Source: Limisphaerales bacterium
Lineage (GTDB): Bacteria; Verrucomicrobiota; Verrucomicrobiia; Limisphaerales; UBA11358
Direction of reading: 5' to 3'
Length of the DNA stretch: 60,773 nt
NCBI GenBank assembly: GCA_003161635.1
Contig: PMOA01000060.1
Span: 1-60,773 of the forward strand
In this document: positions 8,340 through 15,735 of the stretch, piece by piece
Layout: every line of letters starts with the position of its first letter
Numbering within the stretch: the first letter of the stretch is position 1
Program-made: the position numbers and the translations under genes
Notes under the pieces: model-generated
What the model was told of the DNA's origin: nothing
What the model saw: only the letters and a program-made list of their open reading frames with translations
Databases searched by the model: none

Positions 8340-8501
8340 GCTATCACCTTGCTGGCTGACCCTGATTGGCTGGACGATGCCACGAAAATCATCGGCCAAT
8401 ACTGGCGGCGAAAGAACGCCCAGCGCCATGGTTTGACCTTGGAAAAACTGGCGGACGCTGCCCCTGTGGACTCCGTTGCCCCATCCAAAAATTGTTTCTA
8501 A
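8340..8501 (+). pseudogene. fragment of an unrecognised protein, plus-strand copy
   Basis: About 50 residues, ADPDWLDDATKIIGQYWRRKNAQRHG then LTLEKLADAAPVDSVAP, resemble the C-terminal part of the minus-strand fragment just to the left. The longer plus-strand frame from 8088 is mostly the shadow of the minus-strand piece, so only the right part is credited. No start codon with a ribosome-binding site is seen. It is likely the C-terminal remnant of a paralogue. Confidence 0.4.
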
Positions 8502-8633
8502 AAGGCGTTAGGACAATTTGAAACGCATCACCAGTGGAGCGAACGGCAAGAAACGCGCCGATTATCCGCGCAACTCTTTGCAGTTAAACTGCTAGTTGCG
8601 ATTTTGGCTTGCCAAAGATTTTTGTGATTTTTG

Positions 8634-8662
8634 TTGGACATCGTGCCTAAGTTTTGCTATTT
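8634..8662 (+). promoter_or_regulatory. possible sigma-70 promoter of the PEP-CTERM gene
   Basis: TTGGAC at 8634-8639, a 17-base spacer and CTATTT at 8657-8662 lie in an AT-rich stretch about 45 bases before the ATG at 8707. The -35 box is good and the -10 box is weak. Confidence 0.3.
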
Positions 8663-8706
8663 TTGTTATCAGATATGTTTGGGCCAACAAGCAGAATTAT
8701 AAACCC

Positions 8707-9324
8707 ATGAAAAAAACCAATTTAAGTTCATATTCGTCGGCGCTGGTTTTGGCGGCCGGTCTTTTCGCGGCAACTTTCCCGGCGGCAGGTCAATCTATAC
8801 TCATCGACATAAATCAGAGCAACCCTTCCGCCGTGCAATTCATCGCCACCGGTGCCAGCCCCATCGTTAATGATTTCAGTGTGTATAATTTATTCGGTGT
8901 GGATCTCAACAGTTACTTCACCGCCTCCGTAGCCGGCGGAGGTGCCGCCACCGGCAGCCTCATTCCCGCCGGGACAACCGCTGCCTACACCCAATGGTTC
9001 TCCGACAATCTGCTCAATAGCCCCAACACTGTGGATTTGAATTTGTATACCAGTAGCAACCCGCAGCTTCAGAATTTCAGCATCTCTAGCGCAGCTTTTA
9101 CCGGCACGGCAAACATTAATTTGTCTAGCTTGCTCGCAGATCTTCCTACCACCGGCACGAGCGGTCCGATCTATTCCGGAGACAGCCGTTCGTCGGGCCA
9201 GTTGATTGGCACTTGGCAGGTCGTGCCCGAGCCGTCGGTGGAGGCGCAACTGGCGCTGGGCGCAGTGGTGTTTGCGGGACTGGCGCTCGTCCGTCGCGCA
9301 CGCCGCGTGGCGGCCCGCCGGTGA
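8707..9324 (+). CDS. PEP-CTERM sorting-domain protein
   Basis: A 205-residue exported protein. The ATG at 8707 gives a signal peptide (residues 1-28, MKKTNLSSYSSALVLAAGLF, cleavage near AAG-QS). The mature part is rich in Ser, Thr, Asn and Gly, typical of surface or extracellular-matrix proteins. The C-terminus carries VPEPS, then a hydrophobic helix LALGAVVFAGLALV and a basic tail RRARRVAARR: the tripartite PEP-CTERM signal, which is recognised and cleaved by an exosortase in the inner membrane. No exosortase gene lies in this window. The longer upstream frame from 8596 would ruin the signal peptide. Confidence 0.85.
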   Translation: MKKTNLSSYSSALVLAAGLFAATFPAAGQSILIDINQSNPSAVQFIATGASPIVNDFSVYNLFGVDLNSYFTASVAGGGAATGSLIPAGTTAAYTQWFSDNLLNSPNTVDLNLYTSSNPQLQNFSISSAAFTGTANINLSSLLADLPTTGTSGPIYSGDSRSSGQLIGTWQVVPEPSVEAQLALGAVVFAGLALVRRARRVAARR

Positions 9325-9640
9325 GTTTCTCGCTTGCGCGATTTTTGTTTTCTCCATGCCTCGGTGTCACCGAGGCGGATTCTTCCTTGCTCCAAAGTGA
9401 CCGGAGCGGTTGCTATTTAGTCAGCTAACGTGGCGAAGCATGGCAAGGCTTGTGTGATGCCCGCGAGAAAAACCTTCAACGAAACCTTCAACGATTTCTT
9501 CAATAACCGAGTAAGAAGCGGGTAAGTGGCGGGTTAAGTCAGAAAGTTGGCGGATAGTGTCAAAAACCGCTTGAACCCCTATAAATCAAGTGTTAAAATA
9601 GCCTTGCAAATCAGGGTATTGAGGCTGGCAGTCGGTGAAG
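9325..9640. other. non-coding gap with hairpin
   Basis: No gene is supported here. GCCTCGGT (9358-9365) and ACCGAGGC (9369-9376) form an 8-bp hairpin with a three-base loop shortly after the PEP-CTERM gene; it could end transcription but has no T-run. The rest contains the short direct repeat AAACCTTCAACGA near 9471-9502. Confidence 0.4.
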
Positions 9641-9642
9641 AC

Positions 9643-9662
9643 CTCGTTCGAATCCGACCGGC
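9643..9662 (+). other. tRNA 3'-end-like sequence, possible attachment-site remnant
   Basis: TTCGAATCCGACCGGCCA just before the ArsC fragment looks like the T-loop, 3' T-stem and acceptor end of a tRNA. The upstream side does not fold into the rest of a tRNA, so no complete gene is present. Such ends are common scars of tyrosine-recombinase integration. Confidence 0.25.
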
Positions 9663-9665
9663 CAT

Positions 9666-9974
9666 GTTCATCCGCTGGCCATCAAGGTCATGGGCGAAGC
9701 GGGCATTGACATTTCCAGTCATCGCTCGAAACACCTGAAGGGATTTTTGGATCCGCCGGTTCACACCGTCATCACCGTTTGCGGCAACGCGGACCGGGCG
9801 TGCCCGATTTTCCCCGGCCAGGCAAATCGCCATCACTGGCTGTTTGACGACCCGGCCAAAGCGACCGGTAATGAAGAAGAAATCCTCGCCTGCTTCCGCC
9901 GTGTCCGCGATGAGATACGGCGCGTGTTTGAGGCCTACGCGGCAGGGTTGAGGGATGCAAAGCCCACTCGGTAG
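9666..9974 (+). pseudogene. arsenate reductase (ArsC, LMW-phosphatase fold), C-terminal fragment
   Basis: The frame VHPLAIKVMGEAGIDISSHRSKHL...VITVCGNADRACPIFPG...HHWLFDDPAKATGNEEEILACFRRVRDEI matches the C-terminal two thirds of thioredoxin-linked arsenate reductases. The VCGNADRACP segment carries two of the redox cysteines. The N-terminal phosphatase loop (CTGNSCRS in intact enzymes) is absent, and tRNA-like and non-coding sequence stands in its place. The gene is therefore truncated and should be inactive. The ATG at 9690 inside the fragment is not a native start. Confidence 0.8.
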
Positions 9975-10031
9975 GGCGGAGCTGCTGCTCCGCCTTGATA
10001 AACGAAAGGCGGCGGAGCACCGCCGCCCTAC
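9971..10031. repeat. GTAGGG-type palindromic repeat
   Basis: GTAGGGCGG at 9971 and its complement ending in CCGCCCTAC at 10031 bound a 61-base inverted repeat with inner GGAGC/GCTCC pairing. Similar units bounded by GTAGGG are seen near 17,433 and 27,116. It lies over the stop codon of the ArsC fragment. Confidence 0.65.
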
Positions 10032-10071
10032 CATTACGAGTGCTTGAAAACTGTGCCGTCGGTTTGCGCTC

Positions 10072-11112
10072 CTAATCAAATCTCCAACCGACCAGCAATG
10101 GAAATCCAGCAAGAAATTGTTCCGCCGTCAATCGCTTGCCGCTTTCGCGCTGCAACTCCAGAATCCGCAGCGCGCGCTCGCCACAACCAACTACAATGCC
10201 GGTTTTGTCCGCCGACAAAATCTCCCCCGGCCTTCGCTCTGAAGCTTCGGCCCGGCAAGCTGCTCCACTGGACTTTTCAACCACTTCCGCCTTCCAGATT
10301 TTTATCATCTTGGAGGGAAGCGCTTCGTCGCTTTCCTTACTTTTTGCAAATGAAGGCACTGACGAAGCAGTGCCCTCCATCGCTTTTGGCAAAAACGTAA
10401 ACGCGCCGGGCCAGGGCGTGAAAGCGCGCAGCCGGTTCCAAATTTCTCGCGCGGGCCGGTTCCAATCAATGCGGCCGTCTTCTTTTTTGATTTTTGCCGC
10501 GTGGCTCGCGCCGGCGGCGGGTTGCGGCGCCGGCTGGATTTTTCCGGCAACATAATCAGGCATGGTCTGGACGAGCAGTTCCGCGCCGAGTTGCGCGAGC
10601 CGGTCGTGAAGCGTGGCCGAGTCGTCTTCGAGACGAATGGGCGTGCGGCGTTGCGAAACGATTGGGCCGGTGTCCAGGCCCGCGTCCATTTTCATGATGG
10701 TGACGCCGGTCTCGGTGTCGCCGTTGGCAATGGCCCACTGAATCGGCGCCGCGCCACGATATTTGGGCAGCAGCGAAGTGTGCACGTTCAAACAGCCGTG
10801 GCGCGGCAAATCCAGGATCGCCAGCGGCAAAATCTGTCCGTAAGCCACGACGATGATGAGGTCAGGCTGTAAAGCGCGAAGTCCGGCGATGAATTTTTCG
10901 TTGCGGGCGCGTTCGGGTTGCAACACGGGCAGACCAAGCCGTAGTGCGAGCGATTTGACGGGTGATGGTTGCGGTTTGAGATCACGGCCTTTGGGCCGGT
11001 CGGGCTGCGTGACGACGGCGGCGATTTGAAATTGTGGATTGCCCGCCAATGCCTGGAGACTGGGGCAGGACAGTTCCGCCGTGCCCATGAAGATGATTCG
11101 CAACGCCGTCAT
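10072..11112 (-). CDS. fmt: methionyl-tRNA formyltransferase
   Basis: Transfers a formyl group from 10-formyltetrahydrofolate to Met-tRNA(fMet) for translation initiation. The product is 346 residues from the ATG at 11112 (MTALRIIFMGTAEL, the usual opening beta strand); a longer upstream frame lacks homology. The active-site block LNVHTSLLPKYRGAAPIQWAI (about residues 108-128) includes N109 and H111, and D147 lies in MDAGLDTG. The C-terminal OB-like domain starts near RAFTPWPGAFTFL. Within it sits an insertion of about 22 residues, MEGTASSVPSFAKSKESDEA, encoded by a palindromic repeat (10312-10378), just before KIWKAEVVE. The protein is longer than the common 310-320 residues for this reason. 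Last gene of the nnr-adk-fmt cluster. Confidence 0.95.
   Translation of the reverse strand: MTALRIIFMGTAELSCPSLQALAGNPQFQIAAVVTQPDRPKGRDLKPQPSPVKSLALRLGLPVLQPERARNEKFIAGLRALQPDLIIVVAYGQILPLAILDLPRHGCLNVHTSLLPKYRGAAPIQWAIANGDTETGVTIMKMDAGLDTGPIVSQRRTPIRLEDDSATLHDRLAQLGAELLVQTMPDYVAGKIQPAPQPAAGASHAAKIKKEDGRIDWNRPAREIWNRLRAFTPWPGAFTFLPKAMEGTASSVPSFAKSKESDEALPSKMIKIWKAEVVEKSSGAACRAEASERRPGEILSADKTGIVVGCGERALRILELQRESGKRLTAEQFLAGFPLLVGWRFD
10312..10378. repeat. palindromic element inside fmt
   Basis: GGAGGG (10312-10317) and CCCTCC (10373-10378) bound a 67-base inverted repeat; GCTTCGTC and GACGAAGC form the next paired arms. The reading frame of fmt runs through it without a stop, adding about 22 residues at a point where other Fmt proteins have none. 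Confidence 0.7.
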
Positions 11113-11156
11113 GCGGACAGCGAAAGGGAAATTGCGCTCAGGCGAAAGGAAAAACT

Positions 11157-11425
11157 GTAGCGGCACGCTTCCAGCGTGCCGGTGATGGCGGCTTCCAGCC
11201 GCCAAGTTGGGTGGGGATGCCGGTCATGCCCCGGGTTCTACGAGGCTGAATCCTGGGAGCGCCGGTGTCCACCCTCCGCAGTGCTGCTACGCCCGTCCTC
11301 CGCCGTAGCCTCGCTACGGAGGGTGGAGAGGACGGGTCTCACCGGCGTGTTTGCCGAGGGACTGGCCGGCGGGACGCCAGTCGTCGCTCCGCTATGCCCC
11401 GGCAAGCCGGCGCTCCCGGGGAAAA
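11157..11425. repeat. cluster of palindromic repeats between fmt and adk
   Basis: This gap holds several inverted repeats in a row: GGCACGC/GCGTGCC near 11,162-11,182, GGCGGCTT/AGCCGCC near 11,187-11,203, and a large unit opened by GGGAGCGCCGGTGTCCACCC (near 11,257) and closed by GCCGGCGCTCCC (near 11,417). The same GGAGCGCCGGC arm occurs near 28,590-28,715 and in the M3 peptidase gene. No gene is supported here. Confidence 0.65.
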
Positions 11426-11436
11426 GAGTCGCGCGA

Positions 11437-12018
11437 TCAATGTTTGACGGCGATGCGCAGAATGTCGGCGAGGACCCTGGCCGGCGTCTGGTCCGCGTTA
11501 ATTTCATGCACAAGGCGCTTGCCGTAAAACTTGAGGACGGGCTTGGTTTCCTTCTCGTAAGTCTTGAGCCGCTGGCGGATGACATCGAGATTCGCATCGT
11601 CGAGGCGGTTTTCCTTGATGGCGCGGCGCTGAATGCGGGCAACGAGATTCTCCGGATTGACCAAGCGCAGATAATAAACGCCGGCCACATCGAGCGAGTC
11701 ACTCAACATCCCGGCCTGCTCCACGTTGCGTGGGATGCCGTCGAGCACCAGCGTGTCCTCGTCGGGATGAAACCGTCCAGCGGCAATGGTCTGGCCGATG
11801 GATTCGCGCCAGAGGGCGACGGTGGTTTCATCCGGCACCAGTTCGCCCCGACTGGAGTAGGCGACAAAAATCCTCCCCAGTTCACTGTCGGTCCGGAGGT
11901 TGCGGAAAACGTCGCCGCACGCGCAATGAAAGAAATGCGGAATGACTCCGAAGATTTTGCCCTGGGTGCCCTTGCCCGAGCCGGGCGCGCCGAACAAAAG
12001 AATGCTGCGATATTTCAC
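11437..12018 (-). CDS. adk: adenylate kinase family nucleotide kinase
   Basis: Catalyses phosphate transfer between ATP and AMP. The 193-residue protein opens with a P-loop, LLFGAPGSGKGTQ (G10-T18), has the NMP-binding CGDVFRNL, and the segment LVLDGIPRNVEQA in place of the usual DGFPR motif. The lid is short, as in many small bacterial and plastid-type adenylate kinases. DVFR is DLLR in typical Adk, so specificity for AMP is likely but not certain. The ATG overlaps the stop of the upstream membrane-protein gene by four bases, showing translational coupling in the nnr-adk cluster. Confidence 0.85.
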   Translation of the reverse strand: MKYRSILLFGAPGSGKGTQGKIFGVIPHFFHCACGDVFRNLRTDSELGRIFVAYSSRGELVPDETTVALWRESIGQTIAAGRFHPDEDTLVLDGIPRNVEQAGMLSDSLDVAGVYYLRLVNPENLVARIQRRAIKENRLDDANLDVIRQRLKTYEKETKPVLKFYGKRLVHEINADQTPARVLADILRIAVKH

Positions 12019-12962
12019 GCGCCTTTGGGTTTGAGTTGAACCTCCACGATTTCAGCGAACGGCACCATGACTTCCTGTTTTGCCGCACCTTGGGCGACCT
12101 CCACATGCATTTCATTGGTGGCGATGCGCGTGATGCGCTCGACAACGAATAGCGCGCGCCCCGTTTTCACGGTCAGCATCAGGTTTTTTTCGGCTTCGCG
12201 CCGGATCATGCTGAAGAAACCGGAAAACTTCGTCTCAAAAAAACGGCGGTTAAACGTGAATTGTCCGCGCTGAAAAATCTGCGGCGCGCCGGGCTCAGCG
12301 GCCGGCGCCGCCGATGATTTCCCCTGCCATGAAGCCTCAACGATGTGAATTCCAGCCGTCACGGGCTGTGCGGCGTCCGGCACGGTAAAAGTGTGCGGCG
12401 CGGCTTCGGGTGGCGTTGCGACCGGCTCGGGGGCTGCAACGCGCACGGGCATCGCGAGAAAAATAATCGGCCCCAAAATCGGCAGCACCACCGCCACGCC
12501 CATTACCAGCGCAATCGGCCGCGACCGCACCACGGCAATCTCATAGCCCGCGAAAATGTTCGCCGCGTAAATCAGCATCAGCACGACCAGCCCGACTGAC
12601 GACGAAAACAGGGCGCCGAACAGGGATTGTTTCGGCGGCAATTCCAAGCGCGACACTTCGTGAACTTTTACTTCTCCCGCTTTCACTCTTTCTGGTGGTG
12701 GAGTTTCAATGAACGGTTCCGCGAGCGGTTTGATTTTGGGATTGTTCGCCAGTTGCTTGAGCGCGTCCTGGGAAAATTTCGTCCACGGCACGCGTTGGGA
12801 GTATTTGTCCACGTCCAGCCGGAAAACGACGCCGTTGTCGTTGTACGAAATCACGTCGCCGGTCACCGACGTGCCGTCGGTCAAAGGAAACGTGTCCGCG
12901 CCAACGGCGACAAACAGTCCGCAAAGCCAGAGACCGAAAATTGTCCAAAAGATTCTGCGCAC
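12015..12962 (-). CDS. exported or membrane protein of unknown function
   Basis: A 315-residue protein with a signal peptide (MRRIFWTIFGLWLCGLFVAVGA) followed by a small beta domain (about 23-60, FPLTDGTSVTGDVISYNDNGVVFRLD) that resembles SH3-like domains of Verrucomicrobia exported proteins. A linker leads to two membrane helices (about 113-138 and 146-172) and then a Pro/Ala-rich region and a C-terminal soluble domain (about 225-315). No catalytic motif is seen. It lies between nnr and adk with 41-base and minus 4-base spacing, so it is probably co-transcribed with them. Confidence 0.75.
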   Translation of the reverse strand: MRRIFWTIFGLWLCGLFVAVGADTFPLTDGTSVTGDVISYNDNGVVFRLDVDKYSQRVPWTKFSQDALKQLANNPKIKPLAEPFIETPPPERVKAGEVKVHEVSRLELPPKQSLFGALFSSSVGLVVLMLIYAANIFAGYEIAVVRSRPIALVMGVAVVLPILGPIIFLAMPVRVAAPEPVATPPEAAPHTFTVPDAAQPVTAGIHIVEASWQGKSSAAPAAEPGAPQIFQRGQFTFNRRFFETKFSGFFSMIRREAEKNLMLTVKTGRALFVVERITRIATNEMHVEVAQGAAKQEVMVPFAEIVEVQLKPKGA

Positions 12963-13003
12963 GAAAAACTTTTAACAAATGCAAACGCGATGCGAAAGAA
13001 AAT

Positions 13004-14425
13004 TCAGCGCGCGTTCCCCAATTCGCCAATCAAATCCTCGATGACCCAGTTTGCCCGCGCCGCCTGCAATTTGTCCGCCGCCGCGCCGTGCTGCCAGACG
13101 GCAAAACGAATTAATTTACTGACGTCGGCTTGCAACGGCCGCTGCGCGAGCAATCCCGCGATGTAACCCGCCAGCACGTCGCCACTGCCGCCCTGCGCCA
13201 GATGCGGATTGCCGGACGAATTCACAAAAATTTCGTCTTCGCTCCGGCCCACGAGCGTCTGATGTCCCTTCAACACGACCCAGCAATTGCCGTAACGCCG
13301 CGAGATTTCGCGCACCGCCTGCGGACGGTTCAACTGGACCTGCTGTGTGGTCGTATTCAGCAACTGCGCCGCTTCGCCGGGATGCGGCGTGACGATGCGG
13401 ATGGCATTTTTTGCCGACGGTCCCATCGGCAGCCAGTCCAGGGTGCTGGCGTCCACGACCACCGGCAAAAGCGAGTCGCGCCAAATCCGCCGCGTGGTCG
13501 TCGGGGACATGACATCAGCCAAACCGGGCGCTGCCAGCCCGGGACCCACCAGAACGGCGTTCACCGTATCGAGCAGTCTAAAGTCAGGCGTCCACAAATT
13601 CACCATCACCGCCTGCAATTGCGCCGACACCATATGATAGACGGATTCCTGGGTGAAAAGAGTAATCAAGCCGGGCTGGGCGCGTTGCGCGGCGCGGGCG
13701 GCCAAAACCGCCGCGCCGTGAAAGCCAAAACTGCCGGCGATGATCCCCAAATGCCCAAACGCGCCCTTGTGACCGGACACCGATCGGCGCGGGGGGAAAT
13801 TTTGAAAATCTTCCGGCAACGTCCAATTCAACTCACTCGTCTGCGGACACGGAATCAGGCCGACGTCGTCCGCGACTTCGAGCCGGCCGACAAACGGCCA
13901 CGCGTTGTGCGCGAGCAAACCGGTTTTGGGCGTGCCGATGGTCAATGTGACCGCCGCTTCAATCGCCACGCCCGGCGATGCGGGGTCGCCGGTGTCGGCA
14001 TTCAAGCCGGATGGCACGTCCACCGCCAAAACTGGAATTCCCGACCGGTTGACAGTCTCGATGATTTTTTTCCAGTCGTGGGTCAGCGGCCGGTCAAGTC
14101 CGATGCCGAACAAGCCGTCAATGACCAACGCCGGTTTTTGTAACAGCACCCGCTCGAGTTCCGGCAGGTCGTTTTCGGGCGCGGCGATGTCGAGGGTTTC
14201 GACGCGGCGATCGGTCAAAAATTCCCGTGCGGCGCGGGCGTCGTCGCCGTTGTGGCCTTTGCCGGCGAGAATCAAAATCGCGTCGCCGGGCCGCGTGAGT
14301 TGCAACGCGCGTTGCGCGATTTTTCCGCCAACGCGATGGATGACTTCGGCCTCGGTCTGACCGGTTTCCCACGTGGCCCGTTCCCATTCACGCATTTGCG
14401 CGATGCTGATTACCGGAAGTGACAT
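13004..14425 (-). CDS. nnr: bifunctional NAD(P)H-hydrate repair enzyme
   Basis: Repairs damaged NADH and NADPH: the N-terminal YjeF domain epimerises the R form of the hydrate and the C-terminal ribokinase-like domain dehydrates the S form using ADP. In this 473-residue protein the epimerase motif GKGHNGDDARAAR lies at about residues 54-66 and GLFGIGLDRPL near 105-115. The dehydratase half begins near residue 205 and includes GSFGFHGAAVLAARAAQRA, TPHPGEAAQLL, VVLKGHQTLV and the catalytic loop QGGSGDVLAGYIAG (about 407-420). Both halves look intact. First gene of the minus-strand cluster leading to adk and fmt. Confidence 0.93.
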   Translation of the reverse strand: MSLPVISIAQMREWERATWETGQTEAEVIHRVGGKIAQRALQLTRPGDAILILAGKGHNGDDARAAREFLTDRRVETLDIAAPENDLPELERVLLQKPALVIDGLFGIGLDRPLTHDWKKIIETVNRSGIPVLAVDVPSGLNADTGDPASPGVAIEAAVTLTIGTPKTGLLAHNAWPFVGRLEVADDVGLIPCPQTSELNWTLPEDFQNFPPRRSVSGHKGAFGHLGIIAGSFGFHGAAVLAARAAQRAQPGLITLFTQESVYHMVSAQLQAVMVNLWTPDFRLLDTVNAVLVGPGLAAPGLADVMSPTTTRRIWRDSLLPVVVDASTLDWLPMGPSAKNAIRIVTPHPGEAAQLLNTTTQQVQLNRPQAVREISRRYGNCWVVLKGHQTLVGRSEDEIFVNSSGNPHLAQGGSGDVLAGYIAGLLAQRPLQADVSKLIRFAVWQHGAAADKLQAARANWVIEDLIGELGNAR

Positions 14426-14843
14426 GGCGCGAGCCTAGCAAAATTTCCCGGGGAAGCGAAAGCGGAAAACCGCAAGGGGCGCGGGCTGCCGGCTGCTCGC
14501 GCTGGAGTTCAGGCTTCAGCCGCAACTATTCAGTCTGGGAGAAACGAAATTAACGCAAAGAAGCGGAGGCGCGAAGCGGATGAAGCCGGTTCAATCCTGC
14601 CCGCCAAATAGTAACCGTGGCCAACCTGGCCAGAGAACCATTCTTCCGCTGCGTCTTTGCACCGCTTGCTCGCGACACCGACTTTGTCGCGTGCTCGCGG
14701 AAACGGAGTTTATTGGAGTTGCGCCTTTGCGTTGAAACCTTTTTGAATACTTACGGTTTCAGCCTGCATTACGGGAACAATCCCACAGTGCGCGGGATTG
14801 AACTCCAACATCTCGCGGACAAGCTGTCCGCGCTCCGGTGCTT
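14426..14843. other. non-coding gap with repeat elements
   Basis: This 418-base stretch separates the divergent nnr and phoB genes. It holds repeat arms of the GGAGTTCAGGCTTCAGCC type near 14,502 with GAACTCCAAC near 14,800, plus CGCGACACCGAC/TTGTCGCG near 14,671-14,695. The small open frame at 14,617 is a chance product of these repeats. Confidence 0.45.
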
Positions 14844-14872
14844 TCGTCACCCAATTGTCACAAGGTTGTCAC
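14844..14872 (+). promoter_or_regulatory. triple Pho box
   Basis: Three 7-base direct repeats, TCGTCAC (14844), TTGTCAC (14855) and TTGTCAC (14866), each separated by four bases, give the 11-base period of PhoB binding sites. It ends 34 bases before the ATG of the response regulator, so PhoB autoregulation is likely. Confidence 0.75.
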
Positions 14873-14906
14873 CCAACCGAAATTGTGTGACGATGGCGCG
14901 CGTGAT

Positions 14907-15599
14907 ATGCAACCAAGGGTGAAGCCGCGAATTTTAGTGGTGGATGATGAACCGGAAGCGGTTGAACTCGTGGAGTTCAACCTCAAGCAGGCCGGCTATG
15001 CGGTGACGACGGCGGCGGACGGCGCGGAGGCGCTGAAAAAGGCGCGGTCGCAAACACCGGATTTGATCGTGCTCGACGTGATGCTGCCGGAAATGGACGG
15101 CTTTGAGATTTGCAAGACGCTGCGGCTCGACCCGGCCACCGCCAGGGTCCCCATCATCATGCTCACGGCCAAGGCCGCGGAGATTGACCGCGTGCTCGGC
15201 CTCGAACTGGGCGCGGATGATTACCTGACCAAGCCGTTCAGTCCGCGCGAACTTCTGCTCCGCATCAAAAAAATCCTTTCGCGGGGCGAGACCGGAGAAA
15301 AACCGCGCGACCAGATGCGGTTCGGGGACTTGCTGATTGACGTGCCGCGGCATCTGGCAAGCTGGAAGGACCGGCCGTTTGAATTGACGGCGACCGAGTT
15401 CAAGCTGCTTACCACCCTCGCGCAACGCTCCGGTCGCGTGCAATCCCGAGACGCTTTGCTTCGGGACGTGTGGGAATACGACAGCCTCATTGATACGCGC
15501 ACGGTGGACACGCACATGCGCCGCCTCCGCGAAAAACTCGGTCCCGCATCAAAGCATCTGGACACCGTCCGCGGCGTCGGTTACCGGTTTGTGGAATGA
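14907..15599 (+). CDS. phoB: PhoB-like response regulator (OmpR family)
   Basis: A 230-residue transcription factor of phosphate-starvation two-component systems. The receiver domain (residues 7-125) has the acidic pair DD13-14, phospho-acceptor D57 (LIVLDVMLPEMDG), T88 and K109 (DDYLTKPFSPRELLLRIKK). The C-terminal winged helix (about 135-230) ends with VDTHMRRLREKLG and TVRGVGYRF. The ATG at 14907 is chosen because homology begins right after it and the Pho box lies just upstream, within the longer upstream frame. The sensor kinase gene follows after a repeat-filled gap of about 130 bases. The Pho box makes the PhoB identity more likely than another OmpR regulator. Confidence 0.88.
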   Translation: MQPRVKPRILVVDDEPEAVELVEFNLKQAGYAVTTAADGAEALKKARSQTPDLIVLDVMLPEMDGFEICKTLRLDPATARVPIIMLTAKAAEIDRVLGLELGADDYLTKPFSPRELLLRIKKILSRGETGEKPRDQMRFGDLLIDVPRHLASWKDRPFELTATEFKLLTTLAQRSGRVQSRDALLRDVWEYDSLIDTRTVDTHMRRLREKLGPASKHLDTVRGVGYRFVE

Positions 15600-15607
15600 G
15601 CAAAGGT

Positions 15608-15712
15608 TGGGAACATCGAACATTGAACATCCAACATCCAACGCCCAAATGTCAGCAACCGGGCGTCATTGGATGTTGGGTCCCGCTTTGCGGGATTGAA
15701 TGTTGGATGATT
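15608..15712. repeat. palindromic repeat of the CATCCAACATCC family between phoB and phoR
   Basis: Direct and inverted copies of CATCCAACATCCAACGCCC (near 15,629) and GGGCGTCATTGGATGTTGGG (near 15,661), followed by TCCCGC/GCGGGA and another ATGTTGGATGATTC copy, fill this gap. It extends to the start of the longer phoR frame. Confidence 0.65.
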
Positions 15713-15735
15713 CTTCAATTTCACTTTCCCCAACC

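Noticed and set aside
14617..14922. Plus-strand 101-residue frame before phoB
   Set aside because: It is made of repeat arms and runs over the Pho box and phoB start; no homology.
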